Notes: generated by a model from the sequence alone, not told the origin. Numbered from the stretch's first letter, positions 1 to 11,702 are shown. The stretch: 64,000 nt of DNA from Alnus glutinosa (GCF_958979055.1 NC_084889.1:17985761-18049760), one strand, 5' to 3'. Numbers and translations are program-made.

Positions 1-260
1 AACCATATAATGCATACATTCACACAAGCATAAAAATCCTAACCATTAATGATAGTTACTATTCTCTTACGTTGCTTAACTTCATACCAAAAGCTTTTAA
101 GGAGTTTATAAAAAGTTCAATTTTCCTATAGCTCTTGTGTTAATCCTAGACTCCTAAGGTCAAGTCTGATAGCCTTAGATACCATACTGTAACTTACCTA
201 AGTTATAGTATGACTCTGAATGTTCACTAGGCCACAGAGCAAACCGCTCTGATACCATAC
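1..260 (-). mobile_element. 5' internal leader of a minus-strand gypsy-type LTR retrotransposon
   Basis: This stretch lies directly inside the LTR at 261-3566 when read on the minus strand. It starts with a primer-binding site and has no reading frame of note. The short motif ACAGTATGGTATC of the leader occurs again about 70 bases further in, around 181-193, so the leader has a small duplication. The coding part of the element would lie to the left, outside the window. Confidence 0.7.
244..257 (-). other. Primer-binding site, initiator-Met tRNA type
   Basis: On the minus strand the sequence TGGTATCAGAGCGG follows the LTR end after a spacer of a few bases. TGGTATCAGAGC is complementary to the 3' end of plant initiator methionine tRNA and is the usual primer site of plant gypsy elements. 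It sets the orientation of the LTR at 261-3566. Confidence 0.85.
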
Positions 261-3200
261 TGTAACGACCCGCTTTTTACAAAAAAGCGTAAGTAATTAT
301 ATCTGGATAATTACGTATCGTTAACCATTCAGAGTTGATAAAATCTAGCAGCGGAAAAATACGAATATCTTTTTTTTTAAACATCACCGATAGGGACAAC
401 TCCCTTACGATATATTCAGAGCTTTAACTGACATCTTCTAGAAAATACATTAAAAATCTTTACACTATTTACAAAGAAACATGTGTCACATATGACACTA
501 AAGCCTGCATGGAACTTATTAATTACAAGTAAATGTCTAGACATATTACAAGCAAATAGTACAAACATCTATGAGTACAAAGTACTAAAATCCTAACTAC
601 ACAGCTATAAATCTCTTAAGCTAGCAGTTAATCCATTCCATAATCTTCAGTACCTGCGCAAACATCTATGAGAAGGTGGTTACCGCCACAATCCCATAGT
701 TCCATGAGTGAGCTAACTGTCTTTCAACAACATCATGATTTATGCGTTATTTTAAGGAACAGATATGACATAATGATGTGGTGATAGTTTTTCATGCAAA
801 GTTTAACAGTTTATATAGTGATTACACTCCTCTCTTGTAAGGGCACGTCCCCCCGTTTAATCGTGTTTCTCGAGGCCGTCCCCTCTACATTACATTTTAA
901 TTAACTTGTTTTCGCACTATCGGAGACCTCCCTCCTCTAGTACTTTGAAAGCCGTCCCAATCAATATGATTATTATTGTTTCCGGTTCAACTCTATCATG
1001 AACCTTTGGGAGACGTCGCGCCCAATATTAATAGGTTGATTATTAACAGTATGCAATAATCAGTCACACGCATCCAATTAAAATAAAACATAAACACAAC
1101 ATTACTGAAATCCAGTGCTACCCTCAGTAAGTATAAAAATACTTACAGCCCTTTTTGTGCTGTCTCAATTCATCATCTGCATCAAACACATATACATGTG
1201 CATACAAGGTCAATATCATTACTTTCTAGAAACTCATGCCTCAACATGAATTCTATTTTTATACATAGACACATACATAGAAGCGATCATCTATTAATTG
1301 GAAAATCACTTACATTTATGAACACTCAACATGGTTAAAACTTAATATTTACTTAATCAATTAGCAAATCAATACTTTGGAATAACATCTAATCTAGGTC
1401 TCAAGTAATCACTCGAGTACAATCTAAAATTCTTAATATCATTCTCTATAGCATAGAGAAATCAACCAACAAGAAACCTATGTATTTTTCTAACAAAACC
1501 TAATCACTTTTAGGGAACATCAATCCAATTACCAAACCAATTAACAAAACATATTAACAATTATTTCAACCAATATATTTGAGAAATCATAATAATACAG
1601 CATGCTCAATTTCCATAATACTCAATTTCTAAAACAATGCATTACATGATTAAACTCATGAAATCGTTCTTTAATTCTAGAGTTTTATAATTAATCAAGC
1701 CCTTAGTTTAAACAACATCACTCATTAATTATCAATAATCAAACATAATCAATACTTTAGAGTATATATATATTTTTCAAAATATAATATACATAAATAA
1801 GTTATAATAAGAATATTCAATTCTATAATTATTAAAGTTATATTCTAATATACTAGTTACTTGATTTTATGAAAATATATACTTTTAGGCTAATTAAAAA
1901 CTTAGAAACTCACATTAAGGATTTTCACTCGAAAATCCAGCGAAACGGTGAGTTTGGTCGCCGAGAAAAATAGCCGAAAAAGTCACCGGAAAGTCGCCGG
2001 AAAGTCGCCGGAAAAGTGGCCGGAGACACTGCCGGAAAAGTCGCCGGAGGCGGGTCGGGGTTCCGGGTTCGGGTCAAGCTCAGTGGGTATGGGTTACTGC
2101 TGGGTTTAATGGCTTCGGTCTGGGCTTTGGGCTTGTGGGTTGCTGGTTTAGAACTAGTTTGTGGGGCTTATGGGTTTTGGGCTGCTGGGTCTGGGTTGAT
2201 GGGCTTGCGGGTCTGGGCTGAAATCAATTTGTGGATTGCTGTTGGGTTGGGCTTGCAGGTCAGATTAGATTGGGTTGGATAAATCTGTAGGTTCTTCTGG
2301 CCTACTGGAAACATGGCCCAAATCAGGTCTTCTTGGTGTCCACTGGCGTCTCGCATTTGGGGAATTGGCTAGAATCCGGTTCTGGGTTTGGTCACGCTTC
2401 GGTTGTTCGGAAGGAATGAGATGCTTGGAAATCCGGGTTGCTGGGTTCGCCGGTCACGGCCAGAACCCGTCGGAGTTGCCCCTGGGTCGACGCCGGGTCG
2501 GCTGGGTCACGCACGGGTTCGTCGAGTCTCGGTGGTTCCGAGTTCGTGGGGTCTCGGGCCTTGATGGGTTTGTTTTTACTGAATTTGTTTATGGTTCTCT
2601 GATTGTCTTGGTGGGTTTCGGTCTAAGAGAAGAAGAAGAAGGAACAGGAAAGGAGAATAAAAGAAAGGAAGAAATAAGCTAAGGAAAGGAAGAGGAAACC
2701 GGTTCTGATGGTCTCTCTCTCTGTCAGCCTTAAAAAGAGAAGTAAGAAGGATTAAAGAAAGAAGGAATAAGGAGAGAAGGAATAAAGAATTAAAAGTAGA
2801 AAGAAGGTGATGAGAGAGAGAAACATAAAATAATGAAAACAAAGCATTCCATATTCGTATCTCTCCCACTAGGTTAGTGTTCTAGCATGATAGATGGACA
2901 GCAGAAAAAGGAATGATATAAAAATAAAATAAACAAAACAAGCTTGTCAAGTTATCATTTTGATGCCTTTCGGCCAAATCGGCCACTGCACAAATATATG
3001 CATTATTATGCTTGAAGTGCCGACTGTCTGTCGAGGGAATAAAAAAAGAATAAAAAGAAAGGAAAAAGAAGACGTCGAGTGGATTGAGTTGGTGAAGGTA
3101 CTTCAGCGATTAGTATAAATAGGAATGGAAGGTTTTAATAAACCAAGTGGGAAAGCAAAATAATGTGCGACTGCTTAAACGATTTAAAAATAGGTTTAAA

Positions 3201-3566
3201 TGGAATAAAACGGCTAATCAATTTTAACAGACTGTGTTATAAAAACTGGGTCTTTATCAATTTAATAATTCACTAGAGTGTATTTTAAATTCGTTTTGAG
3301 TTTATAAATATATTTTATTATGAATAATAATGCTTTTATTATTATTACAATAAATAATAAATTGTCAAAATCATATTTGCGTAATTATGAAAATAGGATA
3401 ATTAATCTAATGATTAATTATCTGTCTATTTTATTAACTCAGAAATAATCAGTTTTATTAAAACACAGCTTTTCAAATCAATTGAAAATATTTATAAAAC
3501 AACTAAAATAATTATTTTTATTCTTTAACGTATTTTAAAATATGTTTTAAAATCCGGGGCGTTACA
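261..3566 (-). mobile_element. Long (3.3 kb) LTR of a gypsy-type retrotransposon
   Basis: Read on the minus strand the LTR opens with TGTAACGCCCCGG (3566 downward) and closes with CGGGTCGTTACA at 261, giving matched inverted TG..CA termini. The primer-binding site follows at once. A 3.3 kb LTR with a TGTAACG start is typical of Tekay/Del-like chromoviruses; that clade name is inference. Small GC-rich reading frames near 2016-2682 fall in the middle of the LTR and look like chance. The right flank is AACCC, the candidate target duplication; its partner is outside the window. The element sits inside a LINE (3567-4250). Confidence 0.8.
1976..2057. repeat. Short tandem repeat of a GTCGCCGGAA-like unit
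   Basis: Five to six imperfect copies of a unit like AGTCGCCGGAA lie in a row inside the long LTR, followed by a GC-rich stretch with many GGGTT and TGGGC words to about 2560. This is the most GC-rich part of the left 15 kb. Confidence 0.7.
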
Positions 3567-4250
3567 AACCCTGTTTCTATGAAACCATAGAAGATCACCC
3601 AATACGAAAGCAAAAATTTGAAAGAGATGGACATCTTCTTTAGGGATCTCAAAAATAGTAGTGGGGTTGATAATACACTTAATCCAGTCTACCAAACTCA
3701 TATTAGACCAAGCTAAAGAATTTAAAGGCCAAAATGACTCCGTCAAAATGATTCTGGCAAAGTTGTAACGAAAGAAAAGATGGTTAAGGGAATCAATTTC
3801 AAATTTGCAAAGGGGACAAACCAGGTCCGAAGTAGGGATGGAAAACACATCACTAATACGAGACTTTGTAGGGACAATATTCTAGGTGAATTTACACACA
3901 CACAAAAAAAAAAAAAAAATTGAAGTCTATCGCTCAAGTTAAGCTTCCACGCTTCCAGGAAACAGAAGGCTTAGTGGGATGAGAAAGGAAGGGAGAACTT
4001 TTCCTAATCAATTTGTAGGCCGAGAGGGAAGAAAACAACCCGTTATAAGAGGGAGTCCACAAAAAGGGGTTACTAATGGAGATAGAAATTTTGATCTTAA
4101 CAATTTCAGGCACAGCAGGAGAGTCAAAGAGAAAGGAAAGGATAGGGAGATTCCAAGAGGAAGAAGAACACAAAGATTAAATCCTTAACTAGAAGATGGA
4201 GAGAAGAAATATTGCATTATTGATGGGGTTGACTTTGAAAGAAGGAAAAG
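3567..4250 (-). pseudogene. LINE ORF2 fragment: zf-RVT region, broken
   Basis: The minus strand encodes pieces of the C-terminal part of a plant LINE reverse-transcriptase polyprotein. The clearest is CPLCKFEIDSLNHLFFRY, a zf-RVT-type zinc-binding motif, followed by SFWPLNSLAW and then HLFQIFAFVLGDLLWFHRNR; further upstream are LWTPS and S..KRGSLT segments. These resemble the same region of the LINE at 25778-27961 (CSLC..TDSLLHLFFSC, FWPMDSLAL, HLFQIFATVACDQIWYARN). The reading frame is broken near 3900, where a poly-T/A tract occurs. The 3' part is cut off by the LTR insertion at 3566. Confidence 0.75.
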
Positions 4251-5069
4251 TGGGTCGATCAAATCTAGTGTTTTTCCTATTCACATTATTTTCTTAACAT
4301 GTCATCAAAATAAATCTTCAATCAAACTCATGCTCAATCAACTTTATTTTTTTAATTGGTGCTTGATTGTTCAATTTTCCAATTAGGAGAGTTGATTCTC
4401 TACCTAGTTGAGTTAAAAATGTCTCGAGAATACGTAGTAGAATACTAGGTAGATCCTTTAAGCCTTATTGTTTTTCCTATTTATTTTCCTTATCTCTATT
4501 TTCCTTATTAATTTAATCTTTTTATTGCTCCACTTCTTAGTGGAAAAACCAAAATCAAATCATTTAATTTTTTACACGATAATAAATTTTTTCCTTGAGT
4601 GTCTAACATTTCCTGTGGATCGATCAAATCTAGTGTTTTTCCTATTCACTTTCTTTTATTAAACATTTATGACGTATTTTAAGTGATTGATATTTTAATT
4701 TTTAATTTTTTTTTTAAATGTCTAACGTATGAACTCACTTAAAATACATCATGTATATGAATTGTAGTTACTTAAAGACAGTCCCTCCCAACTCTTAAGA
4801 AAGAAAGAAAGAAAAAATAAAATAACATTCACTGCACGTACTTTATTTTCTAGAAAGCTGTTAAAAATAAGAAAAAAAAATTTATCTAATTTATACATTA
4901 TGGTTAAGTTTAAACCGGTTTTTTTTTTTTTTTTTAAAGCATAGCTCACTTTTTATTTTCACATTTAAACCCATATTTGTTAATCAATTTTAAAATATCT
5001 TAAAAGGGGGTCTTTGTTTCATTAAAACATGTACTATATCTAAACTTTCTTCTACTATAAAGAAGGAAA

Positions 5070-5102
<33 letters not shown>

Positions 5103-5406
5103 AAAGAAGAAGAAGAAAAGAAAAGAAAAGAAGAAGATTTTGGGATGATTATGGTGTGTTCTTGTTTTTTCTCATATTGACTACTAAGTGCATATTTTGA
5201 ATGGGACCGTTACGTGCTTACGTAACTTGGGATGGAAACACAACGAGAATGATAGATTTTAATAGGATAATTTTAAGAATATTACGTCTTTTTATTTTAG
5301 GATAGTTTGAAGAACCCTAAACCTCCCATTTACAAACTTAAACGCTTGACAATAAACTTCTCTGAGTATTAATTAACTTGATTGTATCTTTAAATAAATA
5401 TTTACA
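4251..5406. other. Non-coding AT-rich stretch with a spaced direct repeat and A/T tracts
   Basis: No gene is visible. A near-identical word of about 31 bases (TCGATCAAATCTAG... to CCTATTCAC) occurs at about 4255-4283 and again at 4619-4649. Near 5070-5105 a run of about 12 T is followed directly by a run of more than 20 A and then GAA repeats, which could form a perfect A:T hairpin. Poly-T/A also occurs around 4919-4936. Confidence 0.6.
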
Positions 5407-5594
5407 ATGCATAGTAAAAATAAAAGATTAGTTGGAATAAACTACTTCTAATGATAACCTATTATCTATAATATTCAAATCCTAAATCTAATAAAAATAA
5501 AAGACTAACTAGAATAAATCACTTTTCATGTGATAGTGTATTATCTCTGAATTTTACAAATCTAATCATAAAATCCTTTCTAGTATACCTATAA
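5407..5594. repeat. 188-bp direct repeat, left copy
   Basis: This segment begins ATGCATAGTAAAAATAAAAG and ends ACCTATAA. It is nearly the same as 14930-15117 in the same orientation, and both are 188 bases long. The pair brackets the whole nested block. The left copy has no MITE in it and so shows the empty site for the hAT-like element at 14453-14929. Confidence 0.85.
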
Positions 5595-5836
5595 TAAACT
5601 TTTGGGTTAAATATGTTTTTGGTACTTGAGTTTTAAAAACCTTATTTTTTGGTACTCGTATTATAGATGGTACCTGAGTTTTGGAAAAAAATGGACTTGG
5701 TATCTCCGTCTATTTTTCTATCCAAATTTTAACGGCTTGCCACATGAACACCACTTAACAGTCCTAATATTGTGACATCTGTCCTTGTTCGCCACGTAAT
5801 TTCCACATACCCTTTTCTTTTTTCTTAAAAAAAAAC

Positions 5837-5859
5837 ACACACACACACACACACACAAG
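5837..5859. repeat. (CA)n microsatellite in the left MULE arm
   Basis: A run of CA dinucleotides follows a short A tract. The right arm has poly-T and TTTTC runs at the matching position, so this is length change within the terminal inverted repeat. Confidence 0.7.
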
Positions 5860-6059
5860 TGGACGCCGGCGTCCATGGCCGGCGTTCTCAGAGGACATCG
5901 GGCAAGATGTGGCCGGCGTCGTTCTTAGAGGACGCCGGTCTCACCTTGGCCAGCGTCCTCTGATAGGTACCAAAAAGAGGGATTTTGAAACCAAAAGAGA
6001 GAAAAGGAAAAAAGAGAAAAAAGAAAATGACATTTTCATCGATGAAATTCCTGGGAAGA

Positions 6060-6623
6060 TGTCACGAGTGCCCTTGACCTTGGGCTAACAGGCTAAGTAT
6101 GGTAGAGATGGAGTTGGAGAACTGAAGTGTTCGGGAGCTTAGTGGAGATTGGGTGAGTTACGTGGCAATTTCTCTGTGGCTGCTTTTATTGGTGGAATAT
6201 AGCTGGAGCCTCTTCCTTAGGGAGAAACGGTGTTGTTTTGGGGTGGGAAGCCTTTAGTCGTTTTATGCTAAGTAGCTAGTCGTTTTAACTTTTCTGTTAG
6301 CCTTGTCGTTTTATGCTAAGTAGCTAGTCGTTTTAATGTTTCTGTTAGCCTTGTCGTTTTAATGTCTCTCTAAGCGTTTTGTACGGAACCGAACTAGAGC
6401 AGTATATAAGCTCAGCCGGTGGGTTTTATTAGGCAGCTTTGGCATTATCAAGTTGTTTTCCTTTCTCTTTGGAGGCCTGAGCATCCTCGAATTTGCTCTT
6501 ATCTGTGTTTTTTGTTCCTATTCACTAGGGAATTACATTTTCAGATTAAACATCCCTCTCTTCTTCCATTATTTGTTCCTATTTTCTTCTCTTAATTCCA
6601 TTCAACCCAGAAAACCCCTTACA
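6060..6623 (+). repeat. 5' LTR of the gypsy element, with an internal duplication
   Basis: It is 564 bp long against 516 bp for the 3' LTR. The difference is a tandem duplication of about 48 bp (CGTTTTATGCTAAGTAGCTA and onward) near 6258-6357, present once in the 3' LTR. A likely TATA element (GTATATAAGC) lies near 6403. Confidence 0.9.
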
Positions 6624-6626
6624 AAT

Positions 6627-6640
6627 TGGTATCAGCAGCC
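6627..6640 (+). other. Primer-binding site of the gypsy element
   Basis: TGGTATCAGCAGCC begins three bases after the 5' LTR. It matches the initiator-Met tRNA complement TGGTATCAG and then diverges. Confidence 0.8.
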
Positions 6641-6646
6641 ACCGAT

Positions 6647-7934
6647 CCCCGGCCTATGAGAACTAGATCCATGGCTTTGGCGGATGACAATGCAATGGTG
6701 ACTCGATCTCAGTTGCGGGACGAATTACTGGGAGTAATGCAGACGTTGCAAACTCAAATGGTTCGGCCAGAGGAAGTAAAGGAGATGCAAGTGGAGAATC
6801 AAGCAGCGCTCAAGCGCATGGAAGCTGAGACTCAAGCATCATTCAAGCGCTTGGAGGACCTCATCCAGAAACAATCTGACTCCGGTATGAGTTTCAAATC
6901 ACCCATCCATACTTTTGAGCTTCAACAGAGTTTTGGTAAGGGGGGAGAATTTTTTGTCAAGGAGAAACTAGTTCTGGGGATGGCTTTTTAAAACCGAAGA
7001 TAGTCCGTTTGGACTTCCCTCATTTTGATGGAGAGGATGCCGAGACTTGGTGTTGTAGATTTGAGCAATTCTTTGAGTATTGCAATACTCCTATTGACCA
7101 TAGATTGTCTATCACTTCTTTTCACATGGACGGCCGAGCTATGGTATGGTTTAGAGAGTTGCGTGCTAGCACTCCTACTCTCTCACTTGGCCAGAATTTG
7201 TCCGCTCCTTGCAGATACGCTTTGGAAAAGGGTCCTATGACAACCCCATGGAGACATTGTCCAAGTTGAAGCAAGACGGTCCGCTGGAAGAGTACAAAAA
7301 CCAATTTGACACGCTGGCTCTTAAGGTTCAGCACCTGCCGGAATTCCACAAATTGAGTTGTTTCTTGGGTGGATTAAAAGACGAGATCAAGCTGCCGGTG
7401 AGGATGTTTAATCCCAAAACCCTTGTTGATGCCTGCTTCTTAGCCTGAATGCAGGAGGAGTGCATTCTAACAACCAGACGGTACCCCCGTTCTATGGCTT
7501 ATTCTAGTCAATTCCAACATCCGAATCAGGGCCTCAATTTGCTGCTGCCAGTTGGATTCACTAAGGACACTCCATTCCAGGGCAATACCTGGAATAATTT
7601 CCAAGGCCAAACTCGGCCAAATGTCACCGCCCCACCTGGGGGTGGATTGGTTGGTAAGGAAGGGCCTAAAGCAAACCAAGGCGTGATTCCGATCCAAAGA
7701 ATTTCTCAGGCCCAAATGGAAGAGAGGCGACAAAAAGGCCTTTGCTATACATGCGACTCCAAGTGGACAAAGGGACATGTGTGCGCTGTTCCAAAGTTGT
7801 TTGTAATTGACGTGTTGCAGGATGGCGATATTGAGAAGGACAAAGGGTCAGGCCCTGCTGAAGACGACCCGGGGGATTTTTTTTTTGGAAGAATTCCCAG
7901 AAATTTCTTTAAATGCCATAATCGGCACTCCTAG
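6647..7934 (+). pseudogene. gypsy gag remnant with CCHC zinc knuckle
   Basis: Pieces in different frames read as a gypsy Gag: a coiled-coil-like N-terminus rich in Gln, Glu and Lys (MQTLQTQMVRPEEVKEMQ), the capsid-like core (FPHFDGEDAETWCCRFEQFF, then GPLEEYKNQFDTLALKVQHL and FLGGLKDEIKLPVRMFNP), and a zinc knuckle CYTCDSKWTKGHVC near 7740-7785. There is a stop near 6989, a frame change near 7210-7230 and a stop at 7446. Gag would form the virus-like particle around the RNA. Confidence 0.85.
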
Positions 7935-8520
7935 TCCAAAGACTATGCGAATTGTGGGCTATTTGTGGTTCCAACTAGTGGTCATTCTCATTGATTCCGG
8001 CAGCACACATAATTTTGTGGATACAAAATTAGCTACTACTCTGGGTATACGGCATATCCTGTAGGATGGAATTCGGGTGCAAGTGGCAAATGGTGAAGAG
8101 GTTCCCAGCCCTGGCAAATGTAAAGATATTGAGGTTAAAATGCAAGGGTTTTCTTTTCGGACTTAGTTATTTATTCTACCGTTGGCTGGCTATGATGCAG
8201 TCCTTGGAATTCATTGGCTCCGCATCCTCGGGCCTATCCTCTGGGACTTTTCTGAGCTACGGATGGATTTTCATTATGAGGGAACTCGTTGTATTTTACA
8301 CGGGCTTAAACAGGGACCCCAAGTCAGTTTTGAGGGGGTGGATTCTTTGAAACTACCTAAGCAGGAACGGAAAGGAGTGCTATTGCAGCTTCTAGGCAGT
8401 TCTGCCCACTCCTTGCACTTGCAAGGGCAGCAACCGCCGGAATTGATTGGCCAGCAGGAGGTCTCTCCACTAATAACTGCCATTTTGCAAAAGTTTGAAG
8501 GGTCTTTCAGGAGCCTCAAG
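7935..8520 (+). pseudogene. gypsy aspartic protease remnant and linker
   Basis: The active-site motif DSGSTHNFVD is read near 7993-8023, as in retroviral-type aspartic proteases of gypsy elements. GYDAVLGIHWLRILGPILWD, a segment standing before the reverse transcriptase in this clade, follows at 8185-8245 in another frame. A stop at about 8062 and frame changes separate the two. The protease would cut the Gag-Pol polyprotein. Confidence 0.85.
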
Positions 8521-8522
8521 GA

Positions 8523-9226
8523 TTGCCTCCACGGCGCTCTCATGACCACTCCATCACCTTCCAGGAAGGGGCTCAGCCAATTTCAATGCGCCCATATCGC
8601 TACCCCTTTTACCGAAAGGCGGAAATCGAAAAAATCATGCAAGACTTGCTGCGTTCAAGGGTTATCCGGCACAGCCTCAGCCCTTTCTCTTCCCCAGTTT
8701 TACTCGTAAGGAAAGCCGATGGCACATGGAGGATGTGCATGGATTATCGGGCTCTAAATAAGGTAACTATTAAAGCCAAGTTTCCTATACCTGTGGTTGA
8801 TGAACTCTTAGATGAGTTGTGGGGCGCAAATTTTTTTTCTAAGTTAGACTTAAGGTCCGGCTACCACCAAATCCGTATGGTTGATGAAGACATCCCAAAA
8901 CGACCTTTCGTACTCATGAGGGCCATTACGAGTTTTTGGTCATGCCTTTTGGGCTCACCAATGCTCCGTCCACTTTCCAAAGCCTTATGAACCACATTTT
9001 CCAACCTTACTTACGAAAATTCATCTTAGTCTTTTTCGATGACATCTTAGTATATAGTAAGGACCTCGAAACACATGCAGCTCACTTATCCTTGACACTT
9101 GACACTCTTCGGCATAATTCTCTATTTGCTAAGATGTCTAAGTGTAAGTTTGCTTGCTTAGAAGTGGAATACTTGGGCCATATCATCTCAGACAAGAGGG
9201 TTAGTGCTGACCCAGGCAAAATTTAA
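8523..9226 (+). pseudogene. gypsy reverse transcriptase remnant
   Basis: Classic RT blocks are read in order: [67 protein letters not shown], then, after a frame change near 8920-8940, [17 protein letters not shown] and the catalytic [10 protein letters not shown] (F-D-D, with the two aspartates kept), and [18 protein letters not shown] stop follows at 9224. It would copy the element RNA into DNA. Confidence 0.92.
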
Positions 9227-9229
9227 GCC

Positions 9230-9896
9230 ATGGTGGACTGGCCCTTTCCAAAAACCTTGAAGGCTTTGAGAGGTTTCCTCAGACTGATAGGTTACTATCG
9301 GAAATTCATCAAAAGCTATGTGTCCATTGCTGCACCCTTAACCAACATGCTTAAAAAGAACTCATTTGGTTGGACAACAGCTACTCAAGAAGCTTTTGAA
9401 GCCCTTAAGCTGGCTGTAAGTAGGGCGCCAGTGCTAGTATTGCCTAATTTTTCCCAGCCCTTTATTATTGAGTGTGACGCCAGTGGGGGCGGGATTGGTG
9501 CAGTTCTTATGCAAGAAGGTAGGCATATTGCCTTCCTCAGTCAAGCTTTAAAGGGCAAGGCAGTTCACATGTCGACTTACAAGAAGGAACTCTTCGCACT
9601 CGTGACAGCCATTTATAAATGGCGGCCCTATCTACTTGGACAGTCCTTTGTGGTTAGAACCGACTAGCAAAGCCTCAAATTCTTATTGGAACAGAAGGTT
9701 GGCACCCCATTCCAGCAACGGTGGCTTACTAAACTCCTTGGCTATGACTTTGTTGTGGAGTATAAAAAAGGAGTGGAGAATAGGGTCACTGATGCCCTCT
9801 CCAGAAGAGATTCTACTGCTGAGGAATTGTCTTTCTCCTTGCTGTCTATGCCTACTCTTAGCTGGGACACAAGAGGGACATGGGTATGACATGTAG
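9230..9896 (+). pseudogene. gypsy RNase H remnant
   Basis: The frame resumes after the stop with LRGFLRLIGYYRKFIKSY, the RT thumb/connection, then IIECDASGGGIGAVLMQ, the RNase H start with its first catalytic aspartate, and ELFALVTAIYKWRPYLLGQ with the glutamate. A stop at 9665 precedes QSLKFLLEQK, and DALSRR near 9792 ends the domain. RNase H would remove the RNA strand during reverse transcription. Confidence 0.9.
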
Positions 9897-9908
9897 CATA
9901 GTGATCCT

Positions 9909-10640
9909 ATGGCCGGTCACTCGGGGTATGAGAAAACTGTTCAAAGAGCCAAGTGGGATTTCTATTGGCCAGGGATGGGGCAGATATCAAACGGTTTATT
10001 CGGGAGTGTGACACGTGCCAACAAAACAAGTATGAAAACATTTGCCCTACGGGCTTGCTCCAGCCACTCCCCATTCCTACCAGGATTTAGACCGATATTA
10101 GCATGGATTTTATAGAGGGTTTGCCCTTGTCACAGGGCCACTCTGTGATTTTTGTGATCGTGGACAGGTTATCAAAGTATGCTCACTTTGTGTCTCTCTC
10201 TCACCCATACTCTGCTGCTAAAATTGCACAGCTATTCATTTCCAATGTGTTTAAGCTGCACGGTATGCCTAACTCTATCGTTTCCGATCGCGACCCGACC
10301 TTCACTAGTGCTTTCTGGCAGGAATTATTCAAGAAAGCTAAGCACAAGCTACCATCCCTAGACAGATGGATAGACCGAAATCGTCAACAAGGGTTTGGAG
10401 AACTACCTCCGGTGCTTCGCTCAAGACCGTCCTAAGCACTGGACAAATTGGCTACCCTGGGCCGAGTTCTGCTATAACACTTCTTGGCATTCTTCCACCA
10501 AGATGACACCTTTCGAAGTTGTCTATGGTGTGCCTCCGCCTAGACTACTCAGTTACATCCTAGGGACTACTAGGGTTCAAGCAGTAGAGGAAGTGCTTCG
10601 CAATAGGGAGCAAATCCTCAAATTGCTTCACCACAATTTA
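9909..10640 (+). pseudogene. gypsy integrase remnant
   Basis: GHSGYEKTVQRAKWDFYWPG and, in another frame near 10005-10025, ECDTCQQNK form the HHCC zinc domain. The catalytic core begins DFIEGLPLSQGHSVIFVIVD and continues SDRDPTFTSAFWQELF with the second aspartate. After a frame change QTDG-stop-TEIVNKG is read; the stop TAG at 10371-10373 stands where CAG (Gln) is usual, while the catalytic Glu next to it is kept. The integrase would insert the cDNA in the host genome. Confidence 0.9.
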
Positions 10641-11129
10641 AAGCATGCACAGCAGAGAATGAAGAAATATGCGGATATTCAACGAACTGAACGAACATTT
10701 GAATTGGGTCAGGCAGTTTACCTCCGGTTGCAGCCTTATCGACATACATTGGTGACCCATCGCCGCGCCTTAAAGCTTGCACCCCGTTTTTATGGCCCTT
10801 TCACCACCATCCGGAAGGTGGGTGAGGTAGCTTACGAGTTGGATCTGCCCCTGGAGTCCCAAATCCACCCGGTATTCCACGTTTCTCAGTTGAAGCCAAA
10901 GTTGGGATCTTCCTCTTCTGTTGTCCCTAAGCTCCCTCCCGTGGACTCTCATGGTGTCTTCCAGCCTGAACCGGTGGAGGTACTGGACCGCCATTCTCGA
11001 CCGCATAATAACCGGACTTTCATTGAACTGTTGGTTCGTTGGGAGGGCCAAACTGCCGACGACGCCACTTGGGAGGAATTCCACAGCTTGGAAAATGCCT
11101 ACCCCCACCTTGCAGGCAAGGTGTTTTGA
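10641..11129 (+). pseudogene. gypsy integrase C-terminus and chromodomain
   Basis: This part of the long frame 10395-11129 is uninterrupted. It holds the GPY/F-type module (RFYGPFTTIRKVGEVAYELD) and HPVFHVSQLKPKLG. A chromodomain-like end follows (PVEVLDRHSR, LLVRWEGQTADDATWEEF). Chromodomains of chromoviruses are thought to direct integration to marked chromatin. The stop is TGA, directly before the polypurine tract. Confidence 0.88.
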
Positions 11130-11141
11130 AAGGGGGGGTGG
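11128..11141 (+). other. Polypurine tract of the gypsy element
   Basis: GAAAGGGGGGGTGG stands directly before the 3' LTR start TGTCACGAG. It would prime plus-strand DNA synthesis. Confidence 0.85.
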
Positions 11142-11657
11142 TGTCACGAGCGCCCCTGACCTTGGGCTAACCGGCTAAGTATTGTAGAGATGGAGTTGGA
11201 GAACTGAAGTGTTCGGGAGCTTAGTGGAGATTGGATGAGTTACGTGGCAGTTTCTCTGTGGCTGCTTTTATCGGTGGAATACAGTTGGAGTCTCTTCCTT
11301 AGGGAGAAACGGTGTCGTTTAGGGGTGGGAAGCCTTTAGTCGTTTTATGCTAAGTAGCTAGTCGTTTTAATGTTTCTGTTAGCCTTGTTGTTTTAATGTC
11401 TCTTTAAGCGTTTTGTACGGAACCGAACTAGAGTAGTATATAAACTCAGCCGGTGGGTTTTATTAGGTAGCTTTGGAATTATCAAGTTGTTTTCCTTTCT
11501 CTTTGGAGGCCTGAGCATCCTTGAATTTGCTCTTATCTGTGTTTTCTGTTCCTATTCACTAGTGAATTACATTTTCAGATTAAACATCCCTCTCTTATTC
11601 CATTATTTGTTCCTATTTTCTTCTCTTAATTCCATTCAACCTGGAAAACCCCTTACA
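11142..11657 (+). repeat. 3' LTR of the gypsy element
   Basis: It is 516 bp long and aligns along its length with 6060-6623, except for the 48-bp duplication found only in the 5' copy. Confidence 0.92.
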
Positions 11658-11702
11658 GAAAACCAATCATTTCTTTTGCTATATCTTCTTCTGACTCTTT
11701 GA

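Larger units (their letters stand above)
6060..11657 (+). mobile_element. Chromodomain Ty3/gypsy retrotransposon, full length but degenerate
   Basis: The element has a 5' LTR (6060-6623), a primer-binding site, remnants of gag-protease-RT-RNase H-integrase-chromodomain in gypsy order, a polypurine tract and a 3' LTR (11142-11657). The LTRs start TGTCACGAG and end CCCCTTACA. The flanks GAAGA and GAAAA form a 5-bp target duplication with one mismatch. The coding part has many frameshifts and stops, so no protein is intact. About a dozen substitutions separate the first 255 aligned LTR bases, so the insertion is old. The C-terminal chromodomain and short LTRs suggest a Reina-like chromovirus (inference). 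It is nested inside the Pack-MULE. Confidence 0.92.

Noticed and set aside
2016..2682. GC-rich frames that could be a gene
   Set aside because: They lie in the middle of a definable LTR, have low complexity (GGGTTG, GLLG-like) and show no domain.
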